Shown here: positions 17,815 through 26,245 of the stretch, in pieces
Layout: the number at the start of each line of letters is the position of its first letter
How positions within the stretch are numbered: position 1 is the stretch's first letter
NCBI GenBank assembly: GCA_028279345.1
Contig: JANQNY010000003.1
Location: 16,374 to 80,373 of the forward strand
Source: Geminicoccaceae bacterium
GTDB lineage: Bacteria > Pseudomonadota > Alphaproteobacteria > Geminicoccales > Geminicoccaceae
Direction: 5' to 3'
Length of the DNA: 64,000 bases
Translations under genes and position numbers: made by a program
The notes under the pieces: model-generated
Database searches by the model: none
Told to the model about the DNA's origin: nothing
Seen by the model: only the letters and a program-made list of their open reading frames with translations

Positions 17815-19203
17815 GTGCCACCGCCGGGGCTCGCGCAAGAGGCTCGGGCGCCGGCGGCCGCCATGGCGGAGTTGCGTGCGCTGGTGGCGCTTGGGGCACC
17901 GCTGGCGCTGACCCAACTCGGCCAGATCGCGATCAACACCACCGACGTCATCATGCTGGGCTGGCTCGGCACCGAAGCGCTTGCGGCGGGCGGCTTGGCG
18001 ATGAGCATCTGGATCCTGCCGGCGCTCTTCAGCATCGGCGTTGCCATGGCGGTGGCCCCTTTGGTCGCGGGCGCACTGGGCGCGCGCCGGCCGCGGCAGG
18101 TTCGCCGCAGCGTGCGCCAAGGGCTCTGGGCGGTCGGTGCCGTCACGCTGCCTGCGGTCCTGGCGCTTTGCTTCTGCGGTCCGCTCCTGATCGCATTGGG
18201 CCAGGCGCCGTCGGTCGCAGATGCGGCGGAGCGCTACCTGAGAGCCGCCGTCTGGGGGCTGCCGTTCGCCGCGGCGCTCGTCGTCCTGCGCGGCTTCATG
18301 ACCAGCTTCGGCCATACCCAGGCAGTGCTCGTGGTCATGGCCCTGATGGTGCCCGCGAACGCGACGCTGAACTACGGACTGATCTTCGGCAATCTCGGTC
18401 TGCCTCGGCTGGAACTGGTGGGTGCCGGGGTCGCATCCACTTTGGTGAACGTTCTCGGCTTCCTCGGCTTGGCCCTCGTCTGCGCCCGCGCCCGACCCTA
18501 TCGGCGCTATCGGGTCTTTGCCCGTCTGTGGCGACCGGACTGGACGAGCTTGCGGGCGGTGCTGCGTCTGGGCGTGCCGATCGGGCTCACCCTGCTGCTC
18601 GAGATCGGCATGTTTACGGCAGCGGCCCTCCTGGTCGGCACCATCGACCACATCAGCCTGGCGGCGCACCACATCGCCTTGCAGCTTTGTGCCGTCGTGT
18701 TCATGATTCCCCTTGGCCTGAGCCAGGCGTCGACCGTTCGTGTGGCATTGGCTGCAAGCCACGGTGATCGACGTGGCGTGCGTCTGGTCGGCAATCTCGC
18801 CATCCTGCTGACGCTCGCCGTCATGGGTACGGCGGCCTTATGCTTCTTGCTCGCCCCGAATCTCCTGGTGCGCCCGTTCGTGGACGACCCCTCAGCGCGA
18901 AGCGCGCTTGTTGCCACCGCCGCCGGCCTGCTGCAGGTCGCTGCCTTTTTTCAGCTGGCAGACGGCCTGCAGGTGGTCGGCGGCGGGCTGCTGCGCGGCC
19001 TCAAGGACACGACCGTGCCCATGATCTATGCGCTCGTCGGCTATTGGATCGGTGGGGTTGGCACGGCCGCCTTCGCCCTGTTCATCCTCGACGCGGGCGC
19101 CCGCGGCGTGTGGTTCGGCCTGTTTGCCGGGCTCTCGATCACCGCCGCCTTGGCGCTCCGGCGCTTCTATCGGCGCACGGCGCGTCGCTGGCCCACCACC
19201 TGA
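17815..19203 (+). CDS. MATE-family efflux transporter
   Basis: A 462-residue multidrug and toxin extrusion transporter with twelve predicted membrane helices in two homologous halves. The first half starts LRALVALGAPLALTQLGQIAINTTDVIMLG, here cited in parts: APLALTQLGQ and INTTDVIMLGWLG are family hallmarks (NorM type). These proteins export cationic compounds using a sodium or proton gradient. The start is the GTG at 17815; an ATG at 17863 just before the first helix is also possible, and neither has a good ribosome site. The substrate cannot be deduced. Confidence 0.9.
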   Translation: MPPPGLAQEARAPAAAMAELRALVALGAPLALTQLGQIAINTTDVIMLGWLGTEALAAGGLAMSIWILPALFSIGVAMAVAPLVAGALGARRPRQVRRSVRQGLWAVGAVTLPAVLALCFCGPLLIALGQAPSVADAAERYLRAAVWGLPFAAALVVLRGFMTSFGHTQAVLVVMALMVPANATLNYGLIFGNLGLPRLELVGAGVASTLVNVLGFLGLALVCARARPYRRYRVFARLWRPDWTSLRAVLRLGVPIGLTLLLEIGMFTAAALLVGTIDHISLAAHHIALQLCAVVFMIPLGLSQASTVRVALAASHGDRRGVRLVGNLAILLTLAVMGTAALCFLLAPNLLVRPFVDDPSARSALVATAAGLLQVAAFFQLADGLQVVGGGLLRGLKDTTVPMIYALVGYWIGGVGTAAFALFILDAGARGVWFGLFAGLSITAALALRRFYRRTARRWPTT

Positions 19204-19212
19204 CTGACCCCC

Positions 19213-19650
19213 TCAGGCCGCGGCGGCACCGTTGTCGTCGCTCGCATCCCGACGGTCGTCGGAGAGCGTCCGCGCGAGCACGCAAATCGCCTCCTGGTGC
19301 CGACGGTTGGTCACCGAGATGAAGTTGCGCGCGAGCTCCAGCAACATGCGCTGTTGGGGCGTCGGCTTGAACGCCTCGCGATCTTCGTCGAGGCCCTCGA
19401 AGAAGAAGCCCACCTCCACGCCCAGCGCACGCGCCACGCTGTAGAGCCGGCCGGCCGCGATGCGGTTGATTCCCTTCTCGTACTTATGCGCCTGCTGATA
19501 GGTGACACCGATCAAGTCTGCCATCTGCTGCTGGGTCAAGCCCAGCATCACCCGGCGTTCACGCATCCGTCCACCGACGTGACGGTCAATGTCCTGCGGG
19601 CGCGCGCGCCCACGAGGATTGATGCTTGGCTTGGCCACTGTACTGTTCAT
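19213..19650 (-). CDS. XRE-family transcriptional regulator
   Basis: A 145-residue regulator with a Cro/C1-type helix-turn-helix: RRVMLGLTQQQMADLIG, VTYQQAHKYEKG, INRIAAGRLYSVARAL. The C-terminal part (VGFFFEGLDEDREAFKP...) is of the sort common in alphaproteobacterial SinR-like proteins. I place the start at the ATG 19650: AGGTGG lies 8 bases upstream, and the GTG that opens the longer frame is part of that ribosome site. The upstream 270 bases contain a dyad and a repeated TTAGCAC (19759-19806) that may be its own operator. Its targets are unknown. Confidence 0.85.
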   Translation of the reverse strand: MNSTVAKPSINPRGRARPQDIDRHVGGRMRERRVMLGLTQQQMADLIGVTYQQAHKYEKGINRIAAGRLYSVARALGVEVGFFFEGLDEDREAFKPTPQQRMLLELARNFISVTNRRHQEAICVLARTLSDDRRDASDDNGAAAA

Positions 19651-19758
19651 CGTGTTTTCCACCTAAAGCCACTTCACGAGGCGATCAGTCGGACGTTCTC
19701 TCGCAAGAACGCGGACGATCGAAAACAACCAGGGAGACTTCCGAGTTTGGCGAGCGCG

Positions 19759-19806
19759 TTTAGCACCGACCGTTCAACTATGGCGATTAGCACGTTCGGG
19801 TGCTAG
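19759..19806. promoter_or_regulatory. Dyad and repeated half-sites, possible regulator operator
   Basis: TTAGCAC occurs at 19760-19766 and 19787-19793, exactly 27 bases apart. The second copy pairs with GTGCTAG, giving the dyad TAGCAC-N6-GTGCTA (19788-19805). The half-site resembles that of CIRCE, but the spacing is wrong for HrcA. It lies between the divergent XRE gene and bolA. Use as an operator is inference. Confidence 0.4.
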
Positions 19807-19931
19807 AGGTTTGGTTGAGGAACGCTTAAGACCTGTATTATGGTATCTGGAACAACCGCCGACGCTGCTGCTTAGCGGCCGTTGATCGTAGCACGCAGCG
19901 TTTCGCCTCCAAGCTAAATTCGAGGGCAACC

Positions 19932-20201
19932 ATGAGCACGGCTGACGAACTGGCCCGCCGCCTCCGCGCAGCGTTGAAGCCCAGCGATTTGAGCGTCCTC
20001 GACGAGAGCGCACGGCACCGAGGCCACGCGGGCTACATCGAGGGTGTGCAGACACATTTCCGTGTCCGGATTCGGGCTCAGGCCTTCGACGGCATGAGCC
20101 GGGTTGCGCAACACCGCGCCGTGCACGAGGCCGTCGGCGACTTGATGGGAAACCCGATCCACGCGCTCGCCATCGAGGCCGAGGCCGGCGACGGCACCTA
20201 G
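19932..20201 (+). CDS. bolA: BolA-family protein
   Basis: An 89-residue BolA-type protein. The conserved HFRVRIRAQAFDGMSRVAQHRAVHE core, cited in parts (FRVRIRAQAF, RVAQHRAVHEAVGDLM), and IHALAIEAEA at the end are typical. BolA proteins bind monothiol glutaredoxins and take part in iron-sulfur cluster trafficking or act as regulators. GAGGG stands just before the ATG. It is flanked by a divergent XRE regulator and by the convergent DUF2889 gene, with no glutaredoxin gene nearby. Confidence 0.93.
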   Translation: MSTADELARRLRAALKPSDLSVLDESARHRGHAGYIEGVQTHFRVRIRAQAFDGMSRVAQHRAVHEAVGDLMGNPIHALAIEAEAGDGT

Positions 20202-20219
20202 TCGCGGGCCAGAGGCAGC

Positions 20220-20771
20220 TCAATCGCCATCGGAGCCGGTGTACCATTCGGCGTAATGCTCGCGCACCACGGGGCCGTCGCGGCGCAGCGCATGGCAGCT
20301 GTCGAGATGCCGCGGCGGGCGATCCTGGCTCGAGGCCTCGCGCCGCTTGATCGGCAGGATCGTCTGCATCGCCGTCGTTGCCAGCGGGCCCAAGAGCTCC
20401 ACGAGATGTGTGCACCCGTGGACGCCGCCCAGCCGGCGCGCTACGTCGCGGCGCCACCCAGGTCCAATCCGCACCCCCTCGAGCTGGCTGAACGCCGGCG
20501 TGATCGCGTCACAGATGGGAAAGGGTGCAGCGTCGGTGCTGGCGACGACCGCGATGACCGTCAGGTCCTCGTCGACGGTGAGCCGAAGCCACATGTCGTG
20601 GATCGGAGCACCAGGCTCCAGGCGGCCCCGCCAGCGATTGTCGACCCCATAGCCCTTCGTGTCGGTGAGGCGGGCTTCGATGTCGAAGAGTCCATCCTCG
20701 CGGCGAAAGCCGCGGCAGTCGATGGCGCGCTGGTGCAACGGCGCACGCGGAGCGGCCGCTGGCAGAGGCAC
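20220..20771 (-). CDS. DUF2889 domain protein
   Basis: A 183-residue protein of the DUF2889 family, whose function is not known. Recognisable segments are REDGLFDIEARLTDTKGYG, MWLRLTVDEDLTVIAV and GCTHLVELLGPLATTAMQT. It contains conserved His and Cys residues (GCTH, CHALR) that could bind a metal. The GTG start is three bases after the ppa stop, so it is the last gene of the trmL-hemF-ppa operon. I see no signal peptide or membrane helix. Confidence 0.82.
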   Translation of the reverse strand: MPLPAAAPRAPLHQRAIDCRGFRREDGLFDIEARLTDTKGYGVDNRWRGRLEPGAPIHDMWLRLTVDEDLTVIAVVASTDAAPFPICDAITPAFSQLEGVRIGPGWRRDVARRLGGVHGCTHLVELLGPLATTAMQTILPIKRREASSQDRPPRHLDSCHALRRDGPVVREHYAEWYTGSDGD

Positions 20772-20774
20772 GGC

Positions 20775-21308
20775 TCAGCCGTCCTTCCGAAACATCTCGA
20801 TGCTCTTGGCCACGATCCGCTTTGCGTCGTTCACGTCCAGCCAGCTACCCACCCGCGTCCACTTGTTCTCTTCGAGGTCCTTATAGTGTTCGAAGAAGTG
20901 CTGGATCTGCAGCAGATCGATGTCGGGCAAATCGCTATAGTTTGTCACATGGTTGAAGATCGGTGACACCTTGGGCACTGGCACTGCCAAGAGCTTCTCG
21001 TCGTGCCCACCGTCATCCTCAAGTTCCAAAACCCCAATCGGTCGACAGGGAACAACGCATCCGGGGACTAGTGGCATATGGCCGAACAGCAGCACGTCAA
21101 CCGGGTCACCGTCGTCATACAGTGTATTCGGGATAAAGCCGTAGTTTGCCGGATAGAACATCGGCGTGTACAGATAGCGATCGACAAAAATAGCACCGCT
21201 ACTCTTTTCGAATTCGTACTTGATCGGATCAGACCTGAGCGGCACTTCGATCAGAACATTGATCTCATCCGGCGGGTTGTCTCCCGGTGGAATCTTGGTG
21301 ATATCCAT
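20775..21308 (-). CDS. ppa: Inorganic pyrophosphatase
   Basis: A 177-residue family I soluble pyrophosphatase that hydrolyses PPi to two phosphates and so pulls biosynthetic reactions forward. The signature DDGDPVDVLL supplies the Mg2+-binding aspartates; EVPLRSDPIKYEFEK and FYPANYGFIPNTLYDD are also family-typical. Length equals that of the E. coli enzyme. Codon use is clearly more AT-rich than in neighbours (many ATT, GTT, CTA and TAT codons) even though the protein is highly conserved. It lies 36 bases downstream of hemF. Confidence 0.97.
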   Translation of the reverse strand: MDITKIPPGDNPPDEINVLIEVPLRSDPIKYEFEKSSGAIFVDRYLYTPMFYPANYGFIPNTLYDDGDPVDVLLFGHMPLVPGCVVPCRPIGVLELEDDGGHDEKLLAVPVPKVSPIFNHVTNYSDLPDIDLLQIQHFFEHYKDLEENKWTRVGSWLDVNDAKRIVAKSIEMFRKDG

Positions 21309-21344
21309 AGAGAGGTCTCATTTTCGAGAGGGGTGAGCGATGAA

Positions 21345-22223
21345 TTAAGGCCAGGCGACCAACGGGGGCAGTGACATCAGGACCGCCTCCGGATTGCCTC
21401 CGGTCCTCAGCCCGAACTGCGTACCACGGTCATAGACGAGGTTGAACTCCACGTAACGTCCGCGACGCACCAGCTGGTGCGCTCGATCCGCATCCGTCCA
21501 CGGCTGCGCCATCTTCGCCGCAACGAGCTTGGGGTAGATGTCGAGAAACGCCTCGCCGACCGCGCGCGTGAATGCAAACGCGTGATCCAAGTCGCTCGTG
21601 AGATCGTCATAGAAAATGCCGCCCACACCACGCGGCTCGGCGCGGTGCGGGATGAAGAAGTAGTCGTCGGCCCAGGCCTTGAAGCATGCATAGGCATCGG
21701 GCGCGTAGCCATCGCAAGCGAGCTTCAAACGGTCGTGGAATGCCCGGGTTTCGGCGTCATCCGGATAGATCGGATTGAGGTCGGCGCCGCCGCCGAACCA
21801 GGCTTCCGTGGTGACGATGTGCCGCGTGTTCATGTGCGCCGGCGGCACGTGCGGGCTCCGTGGATGCGCCACCAGGGAGATGCCGCTCGCCCAGAAGCGC
21901 GGGTCGGCGGCTGCACCTCGAACCTTTCCTGCGAAGTCGCTCGTGAACGCGCCCCAAACGGTCGACACGTTCACGCCAACCTTCTCGAAAACCCGACCAC
22001 CCTGCAGGAGGGCGATGACGCCGCCGCCACCGCCGGGCCGCTGCCAGGGGCGCTGGACGAAGCGACCCGCCGGCAAGTCTTGCGTCGCGGGGTTGTCGCA
22101 GGCGTCCTCCAAAGCCTCGAACGCTGCGCACAGGCGATCGCGCAAGCTCTCGAACCAGGCGCGCGCGGCGGTCTTGCGAATTTCGATGGCGGCATCGGGA
22201 TGCGCCGGCGGCGCGTCGCTCAA
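21345..22223 (-). CDS. hemF: Oxygen-dependent coproporphyrinogen III oxidase
   Basis: A 292-residue enzyme that uses O2 to convert coproporphyrinogen III into protoporphyrinogen IX in haem synthesis. Signatures are GVNVSTVWGAF, HMNTRHIVTTEAWFGGGADLNPIYP (cited in parts: NTRHIVTT, FGGGADLNP), and RRGRYVEFNLVYDRGTQFGL. Full length. Its ATGA start overlaps the trmL stop. Oxygen dependence fits an aerobic lifestyle and the bc1 operon next door. Confidence 0.97.
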   Translation of the reverse strand: MSDAPPAHPDAAIEIRKTAARAWFESLRDRLCAAFEALEDACDNPATQDLPAGRFVQRPWQRPGGGGGVIALLQGGRVFEKVGVNVSTVWGAFTSDFAGKVRGAAADPRFWASGISLVAHPRSPHVPPAHMNTRHIVTTEAWFGGGADLNPIYPDDAETRAFHDRLKLACDGYAPDAYACFKAWADDYFFIPHRAEPRGVGGIFYDDLTSDLDHAFAFTRAVGEAFLDIYPKLVAAKMAQPWTDADRAHQLVRRGRYVEFNLVYDRGTQFGLRTGGNPEAVLMSLPPLVAWP

Positions 22224-22705
22224 GGCGGCTCTCCGACATCGGGCGCCGGCCGCACCTGGCGCAGCGCTTCGCCCGCAACCATGGCGAGTGCCGTGACGAC
22301 GTTCAAGCTGCGGACGGTCGGTGCGAGCGGCACCCTAACGGCGAGTTCGGCCGCCGCGTGCACATCCGCCGGGGCACCGGCACTCTCGCTGCCGCAAACC
22401 AGGATGTCGCCAGGCGCATAGCAAACGCTCGTGTAGGCGGTGCGTGCACGCGTCGTCAGCAGTACGAGACGCCGGCCTTCACTGCGGCGCCAATCGTCGA
22501 ACACCTTGAAGTTGGCATGCCGGCTGATCGAAGCGCTCCGATGGTAGTCCAGGGCTACGCGGCGGAGTTTCTTGGGATCGAAGACGAAGCCGAACGGCTC
22601 GACGAGGTCGAGCGGGCAGGCGAGCCCGGCAGCCAACCGCACCGCGGCGCCAACATTCTGCGGGATGTCGGGTTCGAAGAGACACAACCGTACGTGCTTA
22701 TCCAT
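22220..22705 (-). CDS. trmL: tRNA (cytidine/uridine-34 2'-O)-methyltransferase
   Basis: A 161-residue SPOUT-fold methyltransferase that methylates the wobble ribose of certain leucine tRNAs. Signatures are LFEPDIPQNVGAAVRLAAGL at the N-terminus, ALDYHR, and the trefoil-knot SAM site LVCGSESAGAP with PLAPTVRSLNVVTALAM. The start is the ATG at 22705, the only one that fits the family; a longer frame upstream has no homology. It leads the operon trmL-hemF-ppa-DUF2889 and is divergent from petA with 78 bases between, where both promoters must lie. Confidence 0.93.
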   Translation of the reverse strand: MDKHVRLCLFEPDIPQNVGAAVRLAAGLACPLDLVEPFGFVFDPKKLRRVALDYHRSASISRHANFKVFDDWRRSEGRRLVLLTTRARTAYTSVCYAPGDILVCGSESAGAPADVHAAAELAVRVPLAPTVRSLNVVTALAMVAGEALRQVRPAPDVGEPP

Positions 22706-22783
22706 TGCGACCAACTGGAGCTTGTCCGCGCTGCGCCACCCGCCTATGTTGCAGTGCAAACATGTCAACGATAGCGGACAGCT

Positions 22784-23335
22784 ATGGCTTCGGACACGGC
22801 AGACGGCTCGAACCGTCGCGACTTCCTCCAGATCGCCGGATACACCGCTTTGGGGCTTGGCGTCGCCGCCGCCGCATGGCCCTTCATCCATCAGATGAAC
22901 CCGTCGGCCGACGTGCTCGCGCTCGCCTCGGTCGACGTCGACGTGTCTACCGTCGAAGAGGGCATGGCGATCACGGTCCAGTGGCGCGGCAAGCCGGTCT
23001 TCATTCGCCATCGAACGCAGGAGGAGATCGACGCCGCACGCGCCGTCGCTCTCGACGAGCTGCGCGACCCGGCGACCGACGAGGAACGTACCACCTCCAA
23101 TGAAGGCGTCACACGGCCGCAGTGGCTGGTTCAGATCGGCATCTGCACGCATCTCGGCTGCGTGCCGCTCGGCAACCGGGTCGGTGAGCCGAAAGGAGAC
23201 TATGGTGGCTGGTTCTGTCCCTGCCACGGTTCGCACTACGATACGGCGGGACGCATCAGAAAGGGGCCGGCACCCCTCAACCTGCTGCTGCCACCCTACG
23301 CCTTCCTCGGCGACACCGAGATCACCATCGGCTAG
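22784..23335 (+). CDS. petA: Ubiquinol-cytochrome c reductase Rieske iron-sulfur subunit
   Basis: A 183-residue Rieske protein of the cytochrome bc1 complex. It has a twin-arginine type N-terminus ([16 protein letters not shown]) whose hydrophobic part serves as the membrane anchor, and the two cluster-binding boxes CTHLGC and CPCHGSHYD, with both pairs of Cys and His present. It carries electrons from ubiquinol to cytochrome c1. petB follows 26 bases later. Confidence 0.98.
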   Translation: MASDTADGSNRRDFLQIAGYTALGLGVAAAAWPFIHQMNPSADVLALASVDVDVSTVEEGMAITVQWRGKPVFIRHRTQEEIDAARAVALDELRDPATDEERTTSNEGVTRPQWLVQIGICTHLGCVPLGNRVGEPKGDYGGWFCPCHGSHYDTAGRIRKGPAPLNLLLPPYAFLGDTEITIG

Positions 23336-23361
23336 CCCGCCGTGCGACGCTGGAGTGCCAC

Positions 23362-24651
23362 ATGAGTGCTGATACGCCGACGCCGAAGTTCACGGGCGTC
23401 CTCGGCTGGATCGACCATCGACTGCCTGTCATCAGTTTGGGCTATAAGGAGCTGGTCGCCTATCCGACCCCCAAGAATCTCAACTACTTCTGGAACTTCG
23501 GCTCTCTCGCCGGCATTTTTCTGGTTATTCAGATCGTCACCGGCATCGTGCTCGTGATGCACTATGTGCCGCATGCTGATTACGCGTTCGCCAGCGTCGA
23601 ACACATCATGCGCAACGTCAACTATGGTTGGTTGATGCGCTACATGCACATGAATGGTGCCCACATGTTCTTCGTTGTGGTGTACATTCATATCTTTAGA
23701 GGGCTATATTACGGTTCATACAAAGATCCGCGTGAAGTTTTGTGGATACTCGGCGTCATCATCCTCATTCTCATGATGGCGACGGCGTTCATGGGTTATG
23801 TGCTGCCTTGGGGGCAGATGAGCTTCTGGGGCGCTACGGTCATCACCAATCTGTTTAGCGCCGTTCCGCTGATCGGCGATGCACTCGTGACGTGGATGTG
23901 GGGTGGTTTCTCGGTCGATAACCCGACGCTGCAGCGCTTCTTCTCTCTCCACTACCTGTTCCCCTTCGTGATCGCGGCGTTCTCTTTCCTGCATCTCGTT
24001 GCGCTTCACCAGTTCGGCTCGAACAACCCCGTCGGCATCGACATCACCAACAAGGACAAGATCAGCTTCCACCCCTACTACACGACGAAGGACCTTTTCG
24101 GGCTGTTCGCCATCTTGCTGGTCTATGGCTTCCTGGTGTTCTTCGCGCCGAATTTCCTCGGTCATCCGGACAACTACATCCCGGCCGACCCGCTGGTGAC
24201 GCCGGCGCACATCGTGCCTGAATGGTATTTCCTGCCTTTCTACGCGATTTTGCGCTCGATCACCTTCGACATTAGCCTGTTCGGGTTCACGCTCATCGAT
24301 GCAAAGCTCGGCGGCGTGATCGCGATGTTCGGCTCCATCCTCATCCTCTTCTTCTTGCCTTGGCTCGACACGTCGAAAGTGCGCAGCGCCAATTATCGGC
24401 CGATCTACTTCTGGGCGTTCTGGCTCCTGGTGGTGGATGTGATCGTCCTGACCTATGTCGGCGCAAAACCTGCCGAAGGCATCTGGCCGACCGTCGGGCT
24501 GATCGCCACCATTTGGTACTTCGTCCACTTCCTCGTGCTGTTGCCGCTACTCGGCCGATTCGAGCGACCGCGACCGGTACCTGACAGCATCAACAAGCCG
24601 GTCCTGCCCAAGGCGTCGCCTTTGGGTCCGCAAACGCAGCCGGCGGAGTAA
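23362..24651 (+). CDS. petB: Cytochrome b subunit of the bc1 complex
   Basis: A 429-residue integral membrane protein that binds two haems and forms the quinol oxidation and quinone reduction sites. Eight or so membrane helices are visible; [14 protein letters not shown] is the quinol-site PEWY loop, and haem-ligand histidines lie in the helices [10 protein letters not shown] and [20 protein letters not shown] (cited in part). A codon patch around 23680-23760 is AT-rich with rare codons (AGA, CTA, ATA). It sits between petA and petC. Confidence 0.98.
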   Translation: MSADTPTPKFTGVLGWIDHRLPVISLGYKELVAYPTPKNLNYFWNFGSLAGIFLVIQIVTGIVLVMHYVPHADYAFASVEHIMRNVNYGWLMRYMHMNGAHMFFVVVYIHIFRGLYYGSYKDPREVLWILGVIILILMMATAFMGYVLPWGQMSFWGATVITNLFSAVPLIGDALVTWMWGGFSVDNPTLQRFFSLHYLFPFVIAAFSFLHLVALHQFGSNNPVGIDITNKDKISFHPYYTTKDLFGLFAILLVYGFLVFFAPNFLGHPDNYIPADPLVTPAHIVPEWYFLPFYAILRSITFDISLFGFTLIDAKLGGVIAMFGSILILFFLPWLDTSKVRSANYRPIYFWAFWLLVVDVIVLTYVGAKPAEGIWPTVGLIATIWYFVHFLVLLPLLGRFERPRPVPDSINKPVLPKASPLGPQTQPAE

Positions 24652-24655
24652 GGTC

Positions 24656-25420
24656 ATGCGAAACGTGCTTGTTGCGACCATCGCCGGTGCGGCGCTACTC
24701 GGCGCGATGACGACCGAGGGTCGCGCCGCCGGACCCGCGGTGGAGCTGCTCCATCGGAGCTGGTCGTTCGACGGCATCTTCGGCAGCTACGACGATGCGG
24801 CGAAGCAGCGTGGCATGCAGGTGTACATGCAGGTCTGCTCCGCATGCCACGGGCTGGAGTATGTCGCGTTCAGAACCTTCACCGAGCTCGGCTACGATGA
24901 GGGCGAGGTGGAGGCGATTGCCGAGCAGTTCTTCATCACCGACGGCCCTGACGAGTTCGGCGACATGTTCGAGCGACCCGGCCTGCCGAAGGACAGCTGG
25001 CCGTCGCCGTTCCGCAACGAGGCGGAGGCGGCCATGATCCACGGCAAGGCCCCACCCGACCTTTCCCTCATCGCCAAGGCCCGGCCCGGTGGTCCGAACT
25101 ACCTGTACAGCCTGTTATTGGGCTACGACGAAGAGCAGGGACTGGACTTGCCGCCGGGCAACTACTGGAATGAGTATTATCCGGGGCATATCATCGCGAT
25201 GCCGCCGCAGCTCTATCCGGACCTGGTCGTCTATGAGGATGGCACAGAGGCGACGGTCGAGCAGATGGCAGCCGATGTTACGCAGTTCTTGATGTGGACC
25301 GCTGAGCCAAAGATGGAGGAGCGCAAGCAGCTTGGCATTGGGTTCATGCTGTTCTGCGCCGCGATGACGCTGATCTTTTACGCCATCATGCGTCGCGTGT
25401 GGGCTGACGTTAAGAAGTAG
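24656..25420 (+). CDS. petC: Cytochrome c1
   Basis: A 254-residue membrane-bound c-type cytochrome that passes electrons from the Rieske protein to cytochrome c. It has a signal peptide (LVATIAGAALLGAMTTEGRAAG), the haem motif CSACHGLEY, a likely axial methionine in IIAMPPQLY, and a C-terminal membrane anchor (FMLFCAAMTLIFYAIMRRVW). It starts 4 bases after the petB stop, completing the petABC operon. Confidence 0.97.
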   Translation: MRNVLVATIAGAALLGAMTTEGRAAGPAVELLHRSWSFDGIFGSYDDAAKQRGMQVYMQVCSACHGLEYVAFRTFTELGYDEGEVEAIAEQFFITDGPDEFGDMFERPGLPKDSWPSPFRNEAEAAMIHGKAPPDLSLIAKARPGGPNYLYSLLLGYDEEQGLDLPPGNYWNEYYPGHIIAMPPQLYPDLVVYEDGTEATVEQMAADVTQFLMWTAEPKMEERKQLGIGFMLFCAAMTLIFYAIMRRVWADVKK

Positions 25421-25451
25421 CGACTGTCAGGTAGCCGCCGCTTCGGCTTCT

Positions 25452-26171
25452 TCAGGAGCGGCGCGCGTCGGCGATCAGCGCCTCCAGTCGCTCCACGGGT
25501 ACCGCACCCGGCAGCAATGTGTCGCCGACGACGAATGCCGGCGTGCCGTTAATGCCTATCGCCTGCGCCAACGCGTAATTGGCTTCCAAACGCTCGCGGA
25601 CAACGTCGCTCTGCATGTCGCTCAAGAGCTGATCGGTATCGAAGCCGTGCGCCTTGGCCAACTCGACGATGGCGGGAGCTGACAGGTCGTTGGCGGTCAT
25701 CAGCGCCCCGTGGAACGCGAAATACTCGTCCGGACGCTGCAGCCACGCTGCAAGGCTTGCCTGGGCAGCACGTCTGCTGTCGGGGCCGAGCACTGGAAAG
25801 TCCACATAGACGATGCGAACATCGTCATGCGCTTCCTTCAGCTTTGCCATCGGTTGGAGCATGCGCCGGCAAAAGCCGCAGCGATAGTCGAAGAACTCGA
25901 CGACGGTCACCGCCGCGTCTGCGGGACCTACACTAGGGTGCTTCGCCGATTCGAGGGCCGCCCGCTGCTCCACGATCGCCGCTTCGGCAGCCGCCGCCCG
26001 GAGCACCTCCTGCTGCGCTCGGAACTGTTCGATGGCGTTGATGACGAGTTCCGGCTCGCGCTCCAGGAGCTCGCGGACCACGGCTTCGATGGTTTCGTGC
26101 GTCGGTTCGGCGGCGGGCACCGGTGCCGTGAACCCCATCACCAAGCCGATCGCGGTAAGGTGGCGCAGCAC
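25452..26171 (-). CDS. DsbA-family thiol-disulfide oxidoreductase
   Basis: A 239-residue periplasmic protein with a signal peptide (MLRHLTAIGLVMGFTAPVPAAE). A helical N-terminal region, which in ScsC/Com1-type proteins drives oligomerisation, precedes the thioredoxin fold. The redox site is CGFC in FFDYRCGFCRR, and the cis-proline loop is NGTPAFVVGD. It may form or shuffle disulfides, or serve as an isomerase-like trimer as in ScsC. It is convergent with petC and stands 74 bases from the M48 protease gene on the same strand, which suggests a shared envelope-quality role. Confidence 0.87.
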   Translation of the reverse strand: MLRHLTAIGLVMGFTAPVPAAEPTHETIEAVVRELLEREPELVINAIEQFRAQQEVLRAAAAEAAIVEQRAALESAKHPSVGPADAAVTVVEFFDYRCGFCRRMLQPMAKLKEAHDDVRIVYVDFPVLGPDSRRAAQASLAAWLQRPDEYFAFHGALMTANDLSAPAIVELAKAHGFDTDQLLSDMQSDVVRERLEANYALAQAIGINGTPAFVVGDTLLPGAVPVERLEALIADARRS

Positions 26172-26245
26172 GGCATTCTCCCGGTCGATCGATCCGGCCG
26201 ACCGCTTACCCGCGCCGCCGCGAGCCCGCTAGTCACGATCGCGTA

